A DNA stretch of 64,000 bases from Betaproteobacteria bacterium (GTDB lineage: Bacteria; Pseudomonadota; Gammaproteobacteria; Burkholderiales; UBA3065). Position 1 is the first letter of the stretch, and each line of letters opens with the position of its first letter. Positions 17,318-27,689 of this stretch are shown here, in pieces. The translations under genes were made by a program, and so were the position numbers. Below the pieces are notes generated by a model. The model saw only the letters and a program-made list of their open reading frames with translations. It searched no databases and was not told the DNA's origin. The DNA lies in NCBI GenBank assembly GCA_027490755.1, contig JAIXXL010000047.1, positions 186,001 to 250,000 on the forward strand, in the 5' to 3' direction.

Positions 17318-18435
17318 TGACAGCAGCACTCTGGATCGCACCGGCGCTCACGCTGCTGCTCGGACTCGGCGCCGGCTGGTGGCTGAATGCCCGCTACTCG
17401 AGCCACCGCGAGGCCACCGAGCCGCCTCCCGCTGCACCCGACATGGGTGCGCTGTTGGCCGGCGACATGGCCGAGTTCGGTCTGTTCGACGCGGTCCTGC
17501 GGCGGCACATCAGCACCATCAGCCGCAGCACCGAGGAAGCGACCATCAGCCTGATGGAGCGACTGGATTCGCTGTACCGCTGCAACCGTGAGCTGGCGGG
17601 GCAGGTCGAGGAGACCCACCTCAAGTCGCAAGTGTTCTCGGGGCGAGCCGAGGAGCACATCACCAAGAGCCGGGATACGCTGGAGAACCTTCGCCGCTAC
17701 CAGACCATCGCCACCGAGAGCGGTCAGCGCGAAAAGGCCCGCATCGACAACTTCCTGAAGGGTGTGGGCGAGCTGGCGCCGCTGATCCAGATGATCAGCA
17801 ATATCGCCAAGCAGACCAACCTGCTCGCGCTCAACGCGGCGATCGAGGCGGCACGCGCCGGCGAGGCCGGTCGCGGATTCGCGGTGGTGGCCGACGAGGT
17901 GCGCAAGCTGGCGCAGGAGACCGAGCACGCCGCGCAGCGCGTGGACGAGGGCATCGCCGGCTTCAGCCGTCAGGTCGAGAGCGACATCAAGCACATGACC
18001 GAGGACCTCGGCCACCTGAACGACCTCCTCGATGTGGAGGAGACGGTCCGCAACATGGACGACCTCAGCCGCGAGCTGCACGAGGTGATCGGCTTCCTCA
18101 CCGTACTCGAGGCGTCATTGCAGAGCCGCAACGAGATCATGTCGATGGAGATCTCCGAGGCGCTGGGCGAGATGCAGTTCCAGGACATCACCCGTCAGCA
18201 GCTGGAGACCATCGGCAAGGGTCTGGACGAGCTGTGCGCGCACATCGAAGCCTGGCGCCGGCAACTGGTCGATGGCGGCACGCCCAAGCCCGGCGAGCGT
18301 GACTCGTTCGCAGTACGGCTGGCGCGCCTGCAAAAGGAGTACGTGATGGTCAACCAGCACGTCGACCACAGCGCCGCGCTGAGTGGCAGCAACGACATCG
18401 GCGTGCTGCACGGCGAGCGCATCGAGCTGTTCTAG
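17317..18435 (+). CDS. Membrane-anchored MCP signalling protein with a CheZ-like C-terminal motif
   Basis: A 372-residue protein. One N-terminal membrane helix (residues 5-24) and a short proline-rich linker containing PPP lead into an MCP hairpin with tip [17 protein letters not shown] (Asn168, Glu177). There is no periplasmic sensor domain. The C-terminal helix carries [15 protein letters not shown], where Asp290 and Gln294 reproduce the DxxxQ spacing of the CheZ active site (FQDLTGQ). This suggests CheY-P phosphatase activity built into a receptor, consistent with the lack of a separate cheZ. The start at 17317 overlaps the cheY stop (TGATGA). It ends the operon, 16 bp from convergent prfC, with no clear terminator. 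Confidence 0.9.
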   Translation: MTAALWIAPALTLLLGLGAGWWLNARYSSHREATEPPPAAPDMGALLAGDMAEFGLFDAVLRRHISTISRSTEEATISLMERLDSLYRCNRELAGQVEETHLKSQVFSGRAEEHITKSRDTLENLRRYQTIATESGQREKARIDNFLKGVGELAPLIQMISNIAKQTNLLALNAAIEAARAGEAGRGFAVVADEVRKLAQETEHAAQRVDEGIAGFSRQVESDIKHMTEDLGHLNDLLDVEETVRNMDDLSRELHEVIGFLTVLEASLQSRNEIMSMEISEALGEMQFQDITRQQLETIGKGLDELCAHIEAWRRQLVDGGTPKPGERDSFAVRLARLQKEYVMVNQHVDHSAALSGSNDIGVLHGERIELF

Positions 18436-18451
18436 GGATGTCCCAGGTCTG

Positions 18452-20023
<1,572 letters not shown>

Positions 20024-20083
20024 GGGGTGTTGGGCTCTGGTGCGAGCCGGCGACAGCGCCGGCGCTGGTGCGGGGAGCGCGGA

Positions 20084-21055
20084 TTATACGAAGCGCCAGA
20101 CTGGCGCCGGGTCTTGCAGCTCGCCATGCGGCTCGGTGAGTTGCGGCGCCGGTGCCCCGATCACGCGCATCCATGGCGCGCCGATCGAGCGCACGGCTTC
20201 GGCGAGGGTGGCGATGGCCCGCTCGCGCACACCGCGCTTGCGCCAGGCCAGCACGATGCGCCGCGCCGGTGCTGGTGCCTCGAAGGGGATGCAGCGCACC
20301 ATCGGGTTGGCGTAGCCGCCGCAGGCAGCGCTGGCCGGCAGCAACGTGACCCCCAGACCCGAGGCGACCATGTTGCGCAGCGTCTCCAGCGAGTTGCCGT
20401 GCTGCACCTCGGAGTTGGGGTCGAGCTCGGGACAGAGCATCGACACCTGGCTGGAGAAGCAGTGCCCCTCGCCCAGCCGCAGGATGCGCTCGTTCGCCAG
20501 CTGCTCCGGACAGATGCGGTTTTGTATCGCGAGCGGATGCTCGGCCGCGACTACGCCAACGAAGTCCTCGTCGTAGAGCGGCTCGGTGGCGATGCCGGGG
20601 ACGTCGAACGGTTCGGCCACCAGGATGGCGTCGAGGTTGCCCTCGCGCAGCAGGGTGGTGAGGTTGCTGGTGAGGTTCTCCTCGACCTGCAGCGGCATCT
20701 GCGGCGCCGCGGCCTTGACCGCAGGGATCAGTGAGGGGAACAGGTAGGGGCCGACGGTGAAGATGGCGCCCAACTTGAGCGCGCCGACCAGCGGATCGCG
20801 TCCGCTGCCGGCGATCTCGCGGATGCGCTCGGCCTCGTCGAGCACGCGCTGCGCCTGCTCCACCACCAACGCACCCACCGGCGTGACGCTGACCTCGCTC
20901 TTGCTGCGCTCGAACAGCTTGATGCCCAGCTCGTCCTCGAGCTTGGCCACGGCGGCTGACAAGGCCGGCTGGCTGACGAAGCAACGCTCCGCCGCGCGCC
21001 GGAAGTGGCGCTCGCGGGCAACGGCGACGATGTAGCGGAGTTCGCTGAGGGTCAT
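20084..21055 (-). CDS. oxyR: Peroxide-sensing LysR-type regulator OxyR
   Basis: A 323-residue LysR regulator with an N-terminal winged helix (TLSELRYIVAVARERHFRRA, ERCFVSQPALSAAVAKLE). The sensor domain holds both OxyR redox cysteines, Cys199 in EGHCFSSQV and Cys208 in SMLCPEL. The eight-residue spacing and the numbering are exactly those of E. coli OxyR. Peroxide oxidises the pair to a disulfide and turns the protein into an activator of antioxidant genes. It is divergent from a ChaN-like gene with 103 bp between starts, where a candidate binding site is seen. A peroxiredoxin-glutaredoxin gene and a disulfide reductase lie 1-3 kb away. Confidence 0.95.
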   Translation of the reverse strand: MTLSELRYIVAVARERHFRRAAERCFVSQPALSAAVAKLEDELGIKLFERSKSEVSVTPVGALVVEQAQRVLDEAERIREIAGSGRDPLVGALKLGAIFTVGPYLFPSLIPAVKAAAPQMPLQVEENLTSNLTTLLREGNLDAILVAEPFDVPGIATEPLYDEDFVGVVAAEHPLAIQNRICPEQLANERILRLGEGHCFSSQVSMLCPELDPNSEVQHGNSLETLRNMVASGLGVTLLPASAACGGYANPMVRCIPFEAPAPARRIVLAWRKRGVRERAIATLAEAVRSIGAPWMRVIGAPAPQLTEPHGELQDPAPVWRFV

Positions 21056-21074
21056 GCTTGGCTGCCTTGTTTTT

Positions 21075-21105
21075 GATACGACAAATCTATCAGATGAAGA
21101 CTATC
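21075..21105. promoter_or_regulatory. Candidate OxyR/LysR-type binding site between oxyR and the ChaN-like gene
   Basis: On the plus strand the gap reads ATAC-N7-CTAT at 21076-21090, with a further CTAT at 21101-21104. On the minus strand this is GATAG-N9-GATAG followed by an ATAG-N7-GTAT element. OxyR recognises ATAG-N7-CTAT units, so one half-site matches with a single mismatch; the second full half-site at 22-bp spacing is not present. Position between divergent genes fits LysR-type autoregulation. The assignment rests on motif and place only. Confidence 0.4.
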
Positions 21106-21158
21106 AATCAAGCCTTTGTTGCGGGCGGAACTCTACCGGCAGCAGCGCTCCAATAGGA

Positions 21159-22121
21159 ATGAACAACATCCCCGCTCGCTCCGTGTCCGCCCGCCTGCTG
21201 CTGGCCGGGATCCTTGCCGCCATCTTTGCCGGCGCTGTGCGGGCTGACGAAGGCGCCGCCTGCATCGTGCCTGGACACTGGCAGGTGCCCGGCGGCGAGG
21301 TTCTGCCGCGGGCGCAGGCGATCGAACAGGCCGGTCGTGCGCAGGTGGTGCTGCTGGGCGAGAACCACGACGACGCCGCGCACCACCGCTGGCAACTGGA
21401 GACCCTCGCCGCCCTGTACCGCTTGGGGCCAGGCCTGGCGGTGGGTGTAGAGATGTTCCCGCGCCGCCTGCAACCGGTGCTCGACGCCTGGAGTCGCGGC
21501 GAGCTGGAAGAGCCCGCGTTCCTGGAAAAGACCGAGTGGAGCAAGACTTGGGGCTTCGAGCCGGAGCTGTACATGCCGATCTTCCGTTTCGTGCGCGACC
21601 ACCGCATCCCGCTGCATGCACTCAATGTCGACCGCAGTGAGGTCCGCAAGGTGTCCGGCGGCGGCTGGCAGGCGCTCGATGAGGGCCTGCGCGCGGAACT
21701 GGGAGTGCCAGCAGCGCCCTCGACCGATTACCGCGATGGTCTGCGCGAGATCTTCGATGCGCACATGGGACACCTGCCGGAGGGCCATAAGCCCAAAGAC
21801 GGCGACTTCGAGCGCTTTCTCGAGGCCCAGCTGCTGTGGGACCGCGCCATGGCGGCCGGCATCGCCCGCCAGACCGGGCAGCGCCAGGTTGTTGGCATCA
21901 TGGGCTCGGGGCACATCCGTTTCGGCCACGGTGTACCGCACCAGCTGCGCGACCTCGCCGTCACCAGCATCTACAGCCTGGTGCCGCTGGGCAGAGACGA
22001 GGACTGCGCGGACGTGCGCAGTGGGCTCGCCGACGTGGTGGTGGCGCCGACCGGGGCGCCCGCGGGTGACAACCCGCACCGGCGCCCGCCGGCCGGCCAG
22101 CAGCAGGCCAGCGCTTCCTAG
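21159..22121 (+). CDS. ChaN-family exported protein (putative haem/iron-related)
   Basis: A 320-residue protein of the ChaN/DUF399 type: VLLGENHDDAAHHRWQLE, GVEMFPRRLQPVLDAW and GSGHIRFGHGVPHQL. The N-terminus is a signal peptide ending near AGAVRA-DE, without a convincing lipobox, so it is probably periplasmic. Campylobacter ChaN binds haem; whether this one does is unknown. The ATG at 21159 is chosen because the upstream in-frame codons run through the regulatory gap and precede the signal peptide. It is divergent from oxyR, which suggests but does not prove peroxide control. Confidence 0.8.
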   Translation: MNNIPARSVSARLLLAGILAAIFAGAVRADEGAACIVPGHWQVPGGEVLPRAQAIEQAGRAQVVLLGENHDDAAHHRWQLETLAALYRLGPGLAVGVEMFPRRLQPVLDAWSRGELEEPAFLEKTEWSKTWGFEPELYMPIFRFVRDHRIPLHALNVDRSEVRKVSGGGWQALDEGLRAELGVPAAPSTDYRDGLREIFDAHMGHLPEGHKPKDGDFERFLEAQLLWDRAMAAGIARQTGQRQVVGIMGSGHIRFGHGVPHQLRDLAVTSIYSLVPLGRDEDCADVRSGLADVVVAPTGAPAGDNPHRRPPAGQQQASAS

Positions 22122-22137
22122 CCCGCCCCCCGGCCGA

Positions 22138-23568
22138 TCAAGCCGCGATGGTACGGGTGGCCAAGGCCACGTCACGTTGCGCCTTGGCATCGCGTAGCGC
22201 CGTGCGCAGACCCTCCTCGACCACCGGATGGTAGAACGGCAGCGCCAGTACGCCATCCACCGTCTGCCCGAGCTGGATGACCCAGGCCAGCAGGTGCGCG
22301 ATGTGTTCCGCGTCCGGGCCGATCATCTCAGCGCCGAGCAACAGGCCGCTGTCGATGTCCGCATAGACGTGCAGCAAGCCCTTGTTGCGCAGCATCACCC
22401 TTGACCGGCCCTGATCCTCGAAGCTGACCGCGCCGGTGACCGTACGCGATGGGTCGAGGCTGGCAAAGGGCGAGCCGACCACCGCCATCTGCGGGTCCGA
22501 GAACACCACGGCGATGGGTGTGCGGCGTTGCCCCGGCACCACGTGTGGCCAGCGGGCGGCGTTGTCGCCAGCGATTCGGCCCTCGTCTGCCGCCTCGTGC
22601 AGCAGAGGCAGATCGGCATTGGCGTCTCCGGCGATGAAGATGAGCGAGTCGCCGCACTGCAGGGTGTGACGGTCGAACAGCGGGATGCCATGGGCATCGA
22701 GTGCGATGCCCGTGTGCTCCAGACCCAACCCGCGCACGTTGGGGGTGCGGCCGGTGGCAGCCAACACGTAGTCGACACGCAACGTCTGCGACTGCCCCTC
22801 GCTGGTGAAGCGGACCTCGACCGCATCGCCGTTGCGGGTCAACGCGACATCGCTGGCATCGGCGTGCAGCGGGAACTCTGCCGCCATGGTGCGGCGCGCG
22901 TAATCCTGCAACGCCGGGTCCTGGAACGGCCCGACACGCCCGCTGCGGCCGAACACGTGTACCGCCACGCCCAGCCGGTGCAACGCCTGGCCCAACTCGA
23001 GGCCGATCACGCCGGGGCCGAACACGGCGACGGATGACGGCAGGTCATGCCAGTCAAAGACATCATCGTTGAAGATGAGGCGGTCGCCAGCGGCGCGCAG
23101 TGGCAGCGGCAGGTCGGGCGAGGAGCCGGTGGCGATGACGGCGCGGCCGAACTCGACGGTGCAGCTGACTTGGCCGGTCGCACCAAGGACCTCGAGCGTG
23201 GTCGGCCCGGTGAACCGTGCGTAGCCGATCAACTTGTCGCGGACCGGGATGCCCTCGACACCCTCGAGCACGAAGCCGACAAAACGGTCGCGCTCGCGGC
23301 GGACACGGTCCATGACGGCGCGCCCGTCGACACGCAGGGCGCCATCCAGGCGCAGGCCGAAGGCTGGCCACTTGTCGATGCCATGCGCGGCCTCAGCGGC
23401 GGCGATCAGCAGCTTGCTCGGCATGCAACCGACGCGGGCACACGTCGTACCAAAGGGCCCGCCCTCGATGATGACAGCGCGCTTGCCGGCGGCCACCGCC
23501 GCACGGTAGGCGGCGAGGCCTGCGGTGCCGGCGCCGATCACGGCAACGTCGACGGGGAGATGTTGCAT
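22138..23568 (-). CDS. Dihydrolipoyl dehydrogenase-like pyridine nucleotide-disulfide oxidoreductase
   Basis: A 476-residue flavoprotein. It has the FAD-binding VAVIGAGTAGLAAY with Glu35, the redox-active disulfide Cys43-Cys48 in GTTCARVGCMPSK, the NAD(P) fold VAVFGPGVIGLELG and an FAD motif IFIAGDAN. The C-terminal interface carries FYHPVVEEGL, the His-Glu pair of the lipoamide dehydrogenase/glutathione reductase family. It starts 14 bp downstream of the peroxiredoxin-glutaredoxin gene, so the two are probably co-transcribed. No 2-oxoacid dehydrogenase genes are near. A role in reducing glutathione or another thiol carrier for that peroxidase is an inference; substrate choice cannot be read from the sequence. 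Confidence 0.88.
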   Translation of the reverse strand: MQHLPVDVAVIGAGTAGLAAYRAAVAAGKRAVIIEGGPFGTTCARVGCMPSKLLIAAAEAAHGIDKWPAFGLRLDGALRVDGRAVMDRVRRERDRFVGFVLEGVEGIPVRDKLIGYARFTGPTTLEVLGATGQVSCTVEFGRAVIATGSSPDLPLPLRAAGDRLIFNDDVFDWHDLPSSVAVFGPGVIGLELGQALHRLGVAVHVFGRSGRVGPFQDPALQDYARRTMAAEFPLHADASDVALTRNGDAVEVRFTSEGQSQTLRVDYVLAATGRTPNVRGLGLEHTGIALDAHGIPLFDRHTLQCGDSLIFIAGDANADLPLLHEAADEGRIAGDNAARWPHVVPGQRRTPIAVVFSDPQMAVVGSPFASLDPSRTVTGAVSFEDQGRSRVMLRNKGLLHVYADIDSGLLLGAEMIGPDAEHIAHLLAWVIQLGQTVDGVLALPFYHPVVEEGLRTALRDAKAQRDVALATRTIAA

Positions 23569-23582
23569 GGTGTTCTCCCGAC

Positions 23583-24329
23583 TCAGGCGGCCTTGTTGCG
23601 GCGGCCGGCCCAGGCTTCGAGCGCCTCCGAGCCACCGATGTGCTGGCCGTTGATGAACACCTGCGGCACCGTGCCCTGACCGGTGATAGCGCGCACCACC
23701 TGGCTACGGTTGGCGTTGCCGAGCGGGATCTCGTTGTAACGCATGCCCATTTCGGTGAGCAGGGCCTTGGCCTTGGCGCAGAACGGGCAGCCCGGCTTGG
23801 TCAAGATGGCGACCTGGTCCGGCTTCTTCGCCTTCGGGTTGATGAAGTCGAGCATGGTGTCGGCATCCGAGACCTCGAACGGGTCACCCGCCTTGTCCGG
23901 CTCGATGAACTGCTTCACCACCACGCCGTCCTTGACCAGCATGGCGTAGCGCCACGAGCGCTTGCCGAAGCCAAGGTCGCTCTTGTCGACCAGCATGCCC
24001 ATGCCGTCGGTGAAGACACCGTTGCCGTCGGGAATCAGGGTGACCTTGTCGGCCTCCTGGTCGGCGCCCCACTCGGCCATGACAAAGGGGTCGTTGACCG
24101 AGACACAGACGATCTCATCGACACCGTTGGCAAAGAAGGTGTCGGCGAGTTCGTTGTAGCGCGGCAGGTGCGTCGACGAGCAGGTCGGGGTGAACGCACC
24201 CGGCAGCGAGAACACCACCACGGTGCGGCCCTTGAACATCTGCTCGGTGGTGACGCTGGCCCAGTCGTGGTCCTTGCGGATGCGGAAGGTGACGCTGGGG
24301 ACAGGCTTGCCTTCGTGACTCTTGAACAT
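23583..24329 (-). CDS. Hybrid peroxiredoxin-glutaredoxin (Prx5-Grx fusion)
   Basis: A 248-residue fusion. Residues 1-165 are a Prx5-type peroxiredoxin with peroxidatic Cys50 in PGAFTPTCSSTHLP. Residues about 170-240 are a glutaredoxin with active site CPFC (Cys181, Cys184), followed by GTVPQVFINGQHIGG for glutathione binding. The Haemophilus influenzae counterpart is a glutathione-dependent peroxidase in which the fused glutaredoxin recycles the peroxidatic cysteine. It is probably cytoplasmic. It heads a two-gene run with the disulfide reductase, and the 116-bp gap upstream holds inverted repeats and an OxyR-like half-site. Confidence 0.95.
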   Translation of the reverse strand: MFKSHEGKPVPSVTFRIRKDHDWASVTTEQMFKGRTVVVFSLPGAFTPTCSSTHLPRYNELADTFFANGVDEIVCVSVNDPFVMAEWGADQEADKVTLIPDGNGVFTDGMGMLVDKSDLGFGKRSWRYAMLVKDGVVVKQFIEPDKAGDPFEVSDADTMLDFINPKAKKPDQVAILTKPGCPFCAKAKALLTEMGMRYNEIPLGNANRSQVVRAITGQGTVPQVFINGQHIGGSEALEAWAGRRNKAA

Positions 24330-24353
24330 GTTCCGCTCCTTTGAATGTGCTGT

Positions 24354-24446
24354 GCATCAGGTACTGATGCGACAGGACGGATTCTGGGGAGCCGGCAATG
24401 ATCAGTCCAACTGATTGTTCCGCTTATCTTGATAGCAATCAGTTAT
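24354..24446. promoter_or_regulatory. Two dyads and an OxyR-like half-site upstream of the Prx-Grx gene
   Basis: GCATCAG-GTA-CTGATGC (24354-24370) is a perfect 7-bp inverted repeat. ATCAGT-CCA-ACTGAT (24401-24415) is a perfect 6-bp one with the same ATCAG/CTGAT arms. ATAG-N7-TTAT at 24432-24446 is one base from an OxyR half-site and ends at the first stop-codon base of the DUF2863-type gene. The repeated arm suggests an operator for a dimeric regulator of the peroxidase genes. The nearer dyad lies in the likely 5' leader, about 25 bp from the start codon. Confidence 0.4.
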
Positions 24447-25618
24447 CAATGAAGATGTGCCGAAGGGCTGGTGGGCTGCTCCGGCATCTCCGGATGAACC
24501 GGCTCGCCATCCTCGTTCGGGTATAGCGGTGCGCCGCAGTCGTCGCAGAATTCCAAAGGGAAACGCTGCTCGAAGACGTGGATGTGCAGCACCCCGGCGT
24601 CACGCAGGCGCTGCTCGATCTCGGCGGCCAGTTCGCTGTTCTCGTCCTCGGCATCGAGCAGGGGCCAGACCAGGCCGTGCACCACCACCTCGCCCTCGGG
24701 CAGGCAGAGGCCGATGCGGTACTCCTCCAGACGGTGGCCGTGGAAGCCGCCGATGAAGGCGCGCAACTGCGCCGGCTCGATGCCCAGCGTCGCGCGCAGG
24801 AACTCGATGCCGGCGTTCAGCGAGTAGGGCCGCAACTGCCGGTCGGATTCGCGGCAGGCGGCGAAGAACGCCTCGGGGCCAAGCACCTCGAAGGCACACG
24901 CCGGGAACGCACCGGCCAGTGTCTTCTGTGCTGCCGCCGCCCAGGCTGACACCTGAGCATCGCGCTGGACCTCCTCGGCCTGCCAACGGAACAATGGCGC
25001 ACCGGGCTCGATGGCGACCGCTGCCAATACGTAGCGTACGTCGGAGAGAAACTGCCCGGTCTCGACAAAGTCGGTCGGGTCCAGCCGCAAGGGGCGCCGC
25101 GCCTCGAGCGCAGCAAAGAAGCGCCGCGCCAGATTGGCGGTAGCGATGTAGCCCTGCGGCAACTGGTCGGGGCTGAATAGAAAGTCGCCCAGGGCCACGC
25201 GAGCCCCCTTGTCGAGCACGTGGCTCTGCAGGTCGTCACGCAGCTGGGCCAACAGCGCGTCGGGGAGGTTGCCGGCCGGGATGCGCAGACGCGACCACGC
25301 CAGCACCGGGATCGCCAGCAGCAGCAAAGAGCCGCGGTTCTCGCCATCACCCAGCTGTGCCGACTCGCAGCGGGACTCGACGACATCGGCCAGCTCCTCG
25401 AAGCCGCGCTCGCCCGACTGTGACAGGCGGTCCAGCGCGGCTGTCAGCGCAGACTCGTCCTCGGCATCGACCAGCGTCGCCACCTCGGTCACCAGCCGCG
25501 TCTCCCAGAACGCGTCCTCGACTCGGCTCGAAGACCGGGCCAGCCCCTCTGCCAGCCAGACCAACTGGTCCGCCTCTCGCGCCACTCGCGGGCGCCGGTT
25601 GAAGGGGGAACGTTTCAT
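24446..25618 (-). CDS. DUF2863-type protein of unknown function
   Basis: A 390-residue protein that looks like the betaproteobacterial DUF2863 family. It has an N-terminal helical part (EADQLVWLAEGLARSSSRVED), a middle region with LAIPVLAWSR and GDFLFSPDQLPQGY, and a C-terminus with VVHGLVWPLLDAED. It ends in a knuckle with paired cysteines, EFCDDCGAPLYPN, which might hold a metal. The ATG at 25618 is preferred over 25651 because GGAAG lies nine bases before it. The function is not known. It is divergent from earP with 110 bp between starts, and upstream of the peroxidase genes. Confidence 0.75.
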   Translation of the reverse strand: MKRSPFNRRPRVAREADQLVWLAEGLARSSSRVEDAFWETRLVTEVATLVDAEDESALTAALDRLSQSGERGFEELADVVESRCESAQLGDGENRGSLLLLAIPVLAWSRLRIPAGNLPDALLAQLRDDLQSHVLDKGARVALGDFLFSPDQLPQGYIATANLARRFFAALEARRPLRLDPTDFVETGQFLSDVRYVLAAVAIEPGAPLFRWQAEEVQRDAQVSAWAAAAQKTLAGAFPACAFEVLGPEAFFAACRESDRQLRPYSLNAGIEFLRATLGIEPAQLRAFIGGFHGHRLEEYRIGLCLPEGEVVVHGLVWPLLDAEDENSELAAEIEQRLRDAGVLHIHVFEQRFPLEFCDDCGAPLYPNEDGEPVHPEMPEQPTSPSAHLH

Positions 25619-25728
25619 GCAAGAATCTTCCAGGCGGTGATTTACCGCCATTCTAAGTCGCCCGAGGGCCAGCGCACTTACGCAACGTCAACGCCGCCCC
25701 TCCACCAGCCCCCGGGGCCCCTCTGCGC

Positions 25729-26925
25729 ATGCCCGATGCTCTGAATCTTCGTCGCTGGGACGTCATCTGCCGGGTGGTCGACCACTACGGCGACGCCGGC
25801 GTCTGCCTGCGGCTGGCGCGGCAGCTGGCGGCACGACATGGATGCACGGTGCGCCTGCTGGCAGACCGGCCAGAGGTGGTCCTCGACCTGATCCAGCCGC
25901 GCCCCGACAGCGACACGTCCCACGGCTGGCGCGACCGCAGCGGCGTGCTCATCGTGGGCTGGGACGCGCCACCGCAGCAAGCCGATGTGGTGCTGGAGAC
26001 CTTCAGCGGCGACTTGCCGCCAGCCATCCTGGACGACATGCGCGGGGCCGTAGCCCGTGGCCGGCTGGTGCCGGTCTGGCTCGACCTTGAGTACCTGAGC
26101 GCCGAGCCGTGGGTCGAGTCCTGCCACGGCCTGCCGTCGCCGCAACCCGGCGGGCTGACGCGCTGGTTCGCGTTCCCCGGGTTCACCGCGCGCACCGCCG
26201 GACTACCCGGACCGCAGATGCCGCTGACCAAATTGCCACCGGCGCTGGCAGACGTGCTGGCCGGCACCGGACTGGACGGGCCTGGACTGGACGACAGCGG
26301 CTCGGCCGGGCGCGACGTGAACGACACGCCAAAGCGGCCTCTGACAGCGTCGGTGTTCTGCTACCGCGACTCGCCGCTGCCGGCGCTGCTTGACGCCATG
26401 CAGAGTGGGGCACGCGACGTGCGACTGCTGGTCCCCGGCGGCATGCCGGGCGGCCTCGGGGGTCGCTCGCTAGGCCCGCAGACTGGCGACACCTGGCGCG
26501 GTGGCCGGCTGACGCTGGTGCGCATGCCCTTCGTCGACCAGGACGCCTACGACGCCATCCTGGCCGCCTGCGATCTCAACCTGGTGCGTGGCGAGGACAG
26601 CTTCGTTCGCGCACAGTGGGCAGCCAGACCGCTGCTTTGGGCGGCCTACCGGCAGCCGGACGACGCGCACCTGGACAAGGTCGACGCCTGGCTGGCGCGC
26701 TCCGCGATGCCACAAGCTTGGGCCGACCTCAACCGCTGGTTCAACGGCGCGATACCGGGGCCCGGCACGGAGGGCCATGCAGTGGCGCTGTGGCGGGCGG
26801 CGATCGATGGCATCGACACAGCGCGAGAAGAGGCAACCCGCTGGCGGCGGGCGCTGCTGGAGTTGCCGAGGCTTGATGACGTACTGGTCGACCTCGCCCT
26901 GCAGCACGCTTCCCGGCTACAATAA
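25729..26925 (+). CDS. earP: EF-P arginine rhamnosyltransferase EarP
   Basis: A 398-residue protein with the EarP signature near the N-terminus, [19 protein letters not shown] (Asp18 and Asp22 match the catalytic aspartates of the family). The late donor-binding motif [18 protein letters not shown] is also present. EarP attaches rhamnose from dTDP-rhamnose to Arg32 of EF-P, activating it for polyproline translation. efp follows 34 bp downstream, and its product has arginine at position 32 as required. The middle carries an extended, less conserved Gly/Asp-rich stretch (about residues 180-200). Confidence 0.96.
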   Translation: MPDALNLRRWDVICRVVDHYGDAGVCLRLARQLAARHGCTVRLLADRPEVVLDLIQPRPDSDTSHGWRDRSGVLIVGWDAPPQQADVVLETFSGDLPPAILDDMRGAVARGRLVPVWLDLEYLSAEPWVESCHGLPSPQPGGLTRWFAFPGFTARTAGLPGPQMPLTKLPPALADVLAGTGLDGPGLDDSGSAGRDVNDTPKRPLTASVFCYRDSPLPALLDAMQSGARDVRLLVPGGMPGGLGGRSLGPQTGDTWRGGRLTLVRMPFVDQDAYDAILAACDLNLVRGEDSFVRAQWAARPLLWAAYRQPDDAHLDKVDAWLARSAMPQAWADLNRWFNGAIPGPGTEGHAVALWRAAIDGIDTAREEATRWRRALLELPRLDDVLVDLALQHASRLQ

Positions 26926-26959
26926 CGGGTTTTACTGCCCCACCCGGAACCCCCTACCT

Positions 26960-27523
26960 ATGAAAACCGCACAGGAACTGCGCAGCGGCAACGTGATCAT
27001 GCTCGACGGCCAGCCAATGGTCGTGCAGAAGGCCGAATACAACAAGTCGGGCCGCAGCTCGGCCGTGATGAAGGTCAAGCTGAAGAGCCTGCTTTCGGGC
27101 TCCGGCACCGAGACCGTGTTCAAGGCCGACGACAAGTTCGACCTGATCATGCTCGAGCGCAAAGACGTCACCTTCTCGTACTTTGCCGACCCGATGTACG
27201 TGTTCATGGACACCGACTTCAACCAGTTCGAGGTCGAGGCCGAGAACATGGGCGACGCGCTCAACTACCTCGACGACGGCATGCCGTGCGAAGTGACCTT
27301 CTACGAGGGCCGCGCGATCTCGGTGGAGATGCCGACCAGCGTGGTCCGCGAGGTCGAGTACACCGAGCCCGCCGTCAAGGGCGACACCTCGGGCAAGGTG
27401 CTCAAGCCGGCCCGTATCAAGCCGACCGGCCACAACGTCCAGGTGCCGGCCTTCGTCGAGATCGGCGACAAGATCGAGATCGACACGCGCACCGGCGAGT
27501 ACCGCAACCGCGTCAAGGCCTGA
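26960..27523 (+). CDS. efp: Translation elongation factor P (Arg32 type)
   Basis: A 187-residue EF-P, the usual length, starting [17 protein letters not shown]. The tip of the first domain reads YNKSGRSSA, with Arg32 at the modification site instead of lysine. The C-terminus has [17 protein letters not shown]. It enters the ribosomal E-site and relieves stalling at consecutive prolines once Arg32 is rhamnosylated. The ATG at 26960 gives the standard N-terminus; the open frame further upstream belongs to sequence overlapping earP. An intrinsic terminator follows at 27563. Confidence 0.98.
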   Translation: MKTAQELRSGNVIMLDGQPMVVQKAEYNKSGRSSAVMKVKLKSLLSGSGTETVFKADDKFDLIMLERKDVTFSYFADPMYVFMDTDFNQFEVEAENMGDALNYLDDGMPCEVTFYEGRAISVEMPTSVVREVEYTEPAVKGDTSGKVLKPARIKPTGHNVQVPAFVEIGDKIEIDTRTGEYRNRVKA

Positions 27524-27562
27524 CCCCTGCAGCGGCCCCGCCATTACGCCGCTGCAACCCCG

Positions 27563-27589
27563 AAAGCCCGCCACCCGGCGGGCTTTTTT
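27563..27589 (+). terminator. Rho-independent terminator after efp
   Basis: A GC-rich 7-bp stem, GCCCGCC at 27566-27572 and GGCGGGC at 27577-27583, with an ACCC loop, is preceded by AAA and followed by six T (27584-27589). It ends the earP-efp unit before the lytic transglycosylase gene. Confidence 0.92.
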
Positions 27590-27689
27590 GTGGCCGGCCG
27601 GCGCCCGACCCGGCGTTTTCTGGAAGAATCGGCGGCATGCAGAACACCGAACGACCACGCTGTCCGGCACGCCAGCAAGGGGCCCGGCA

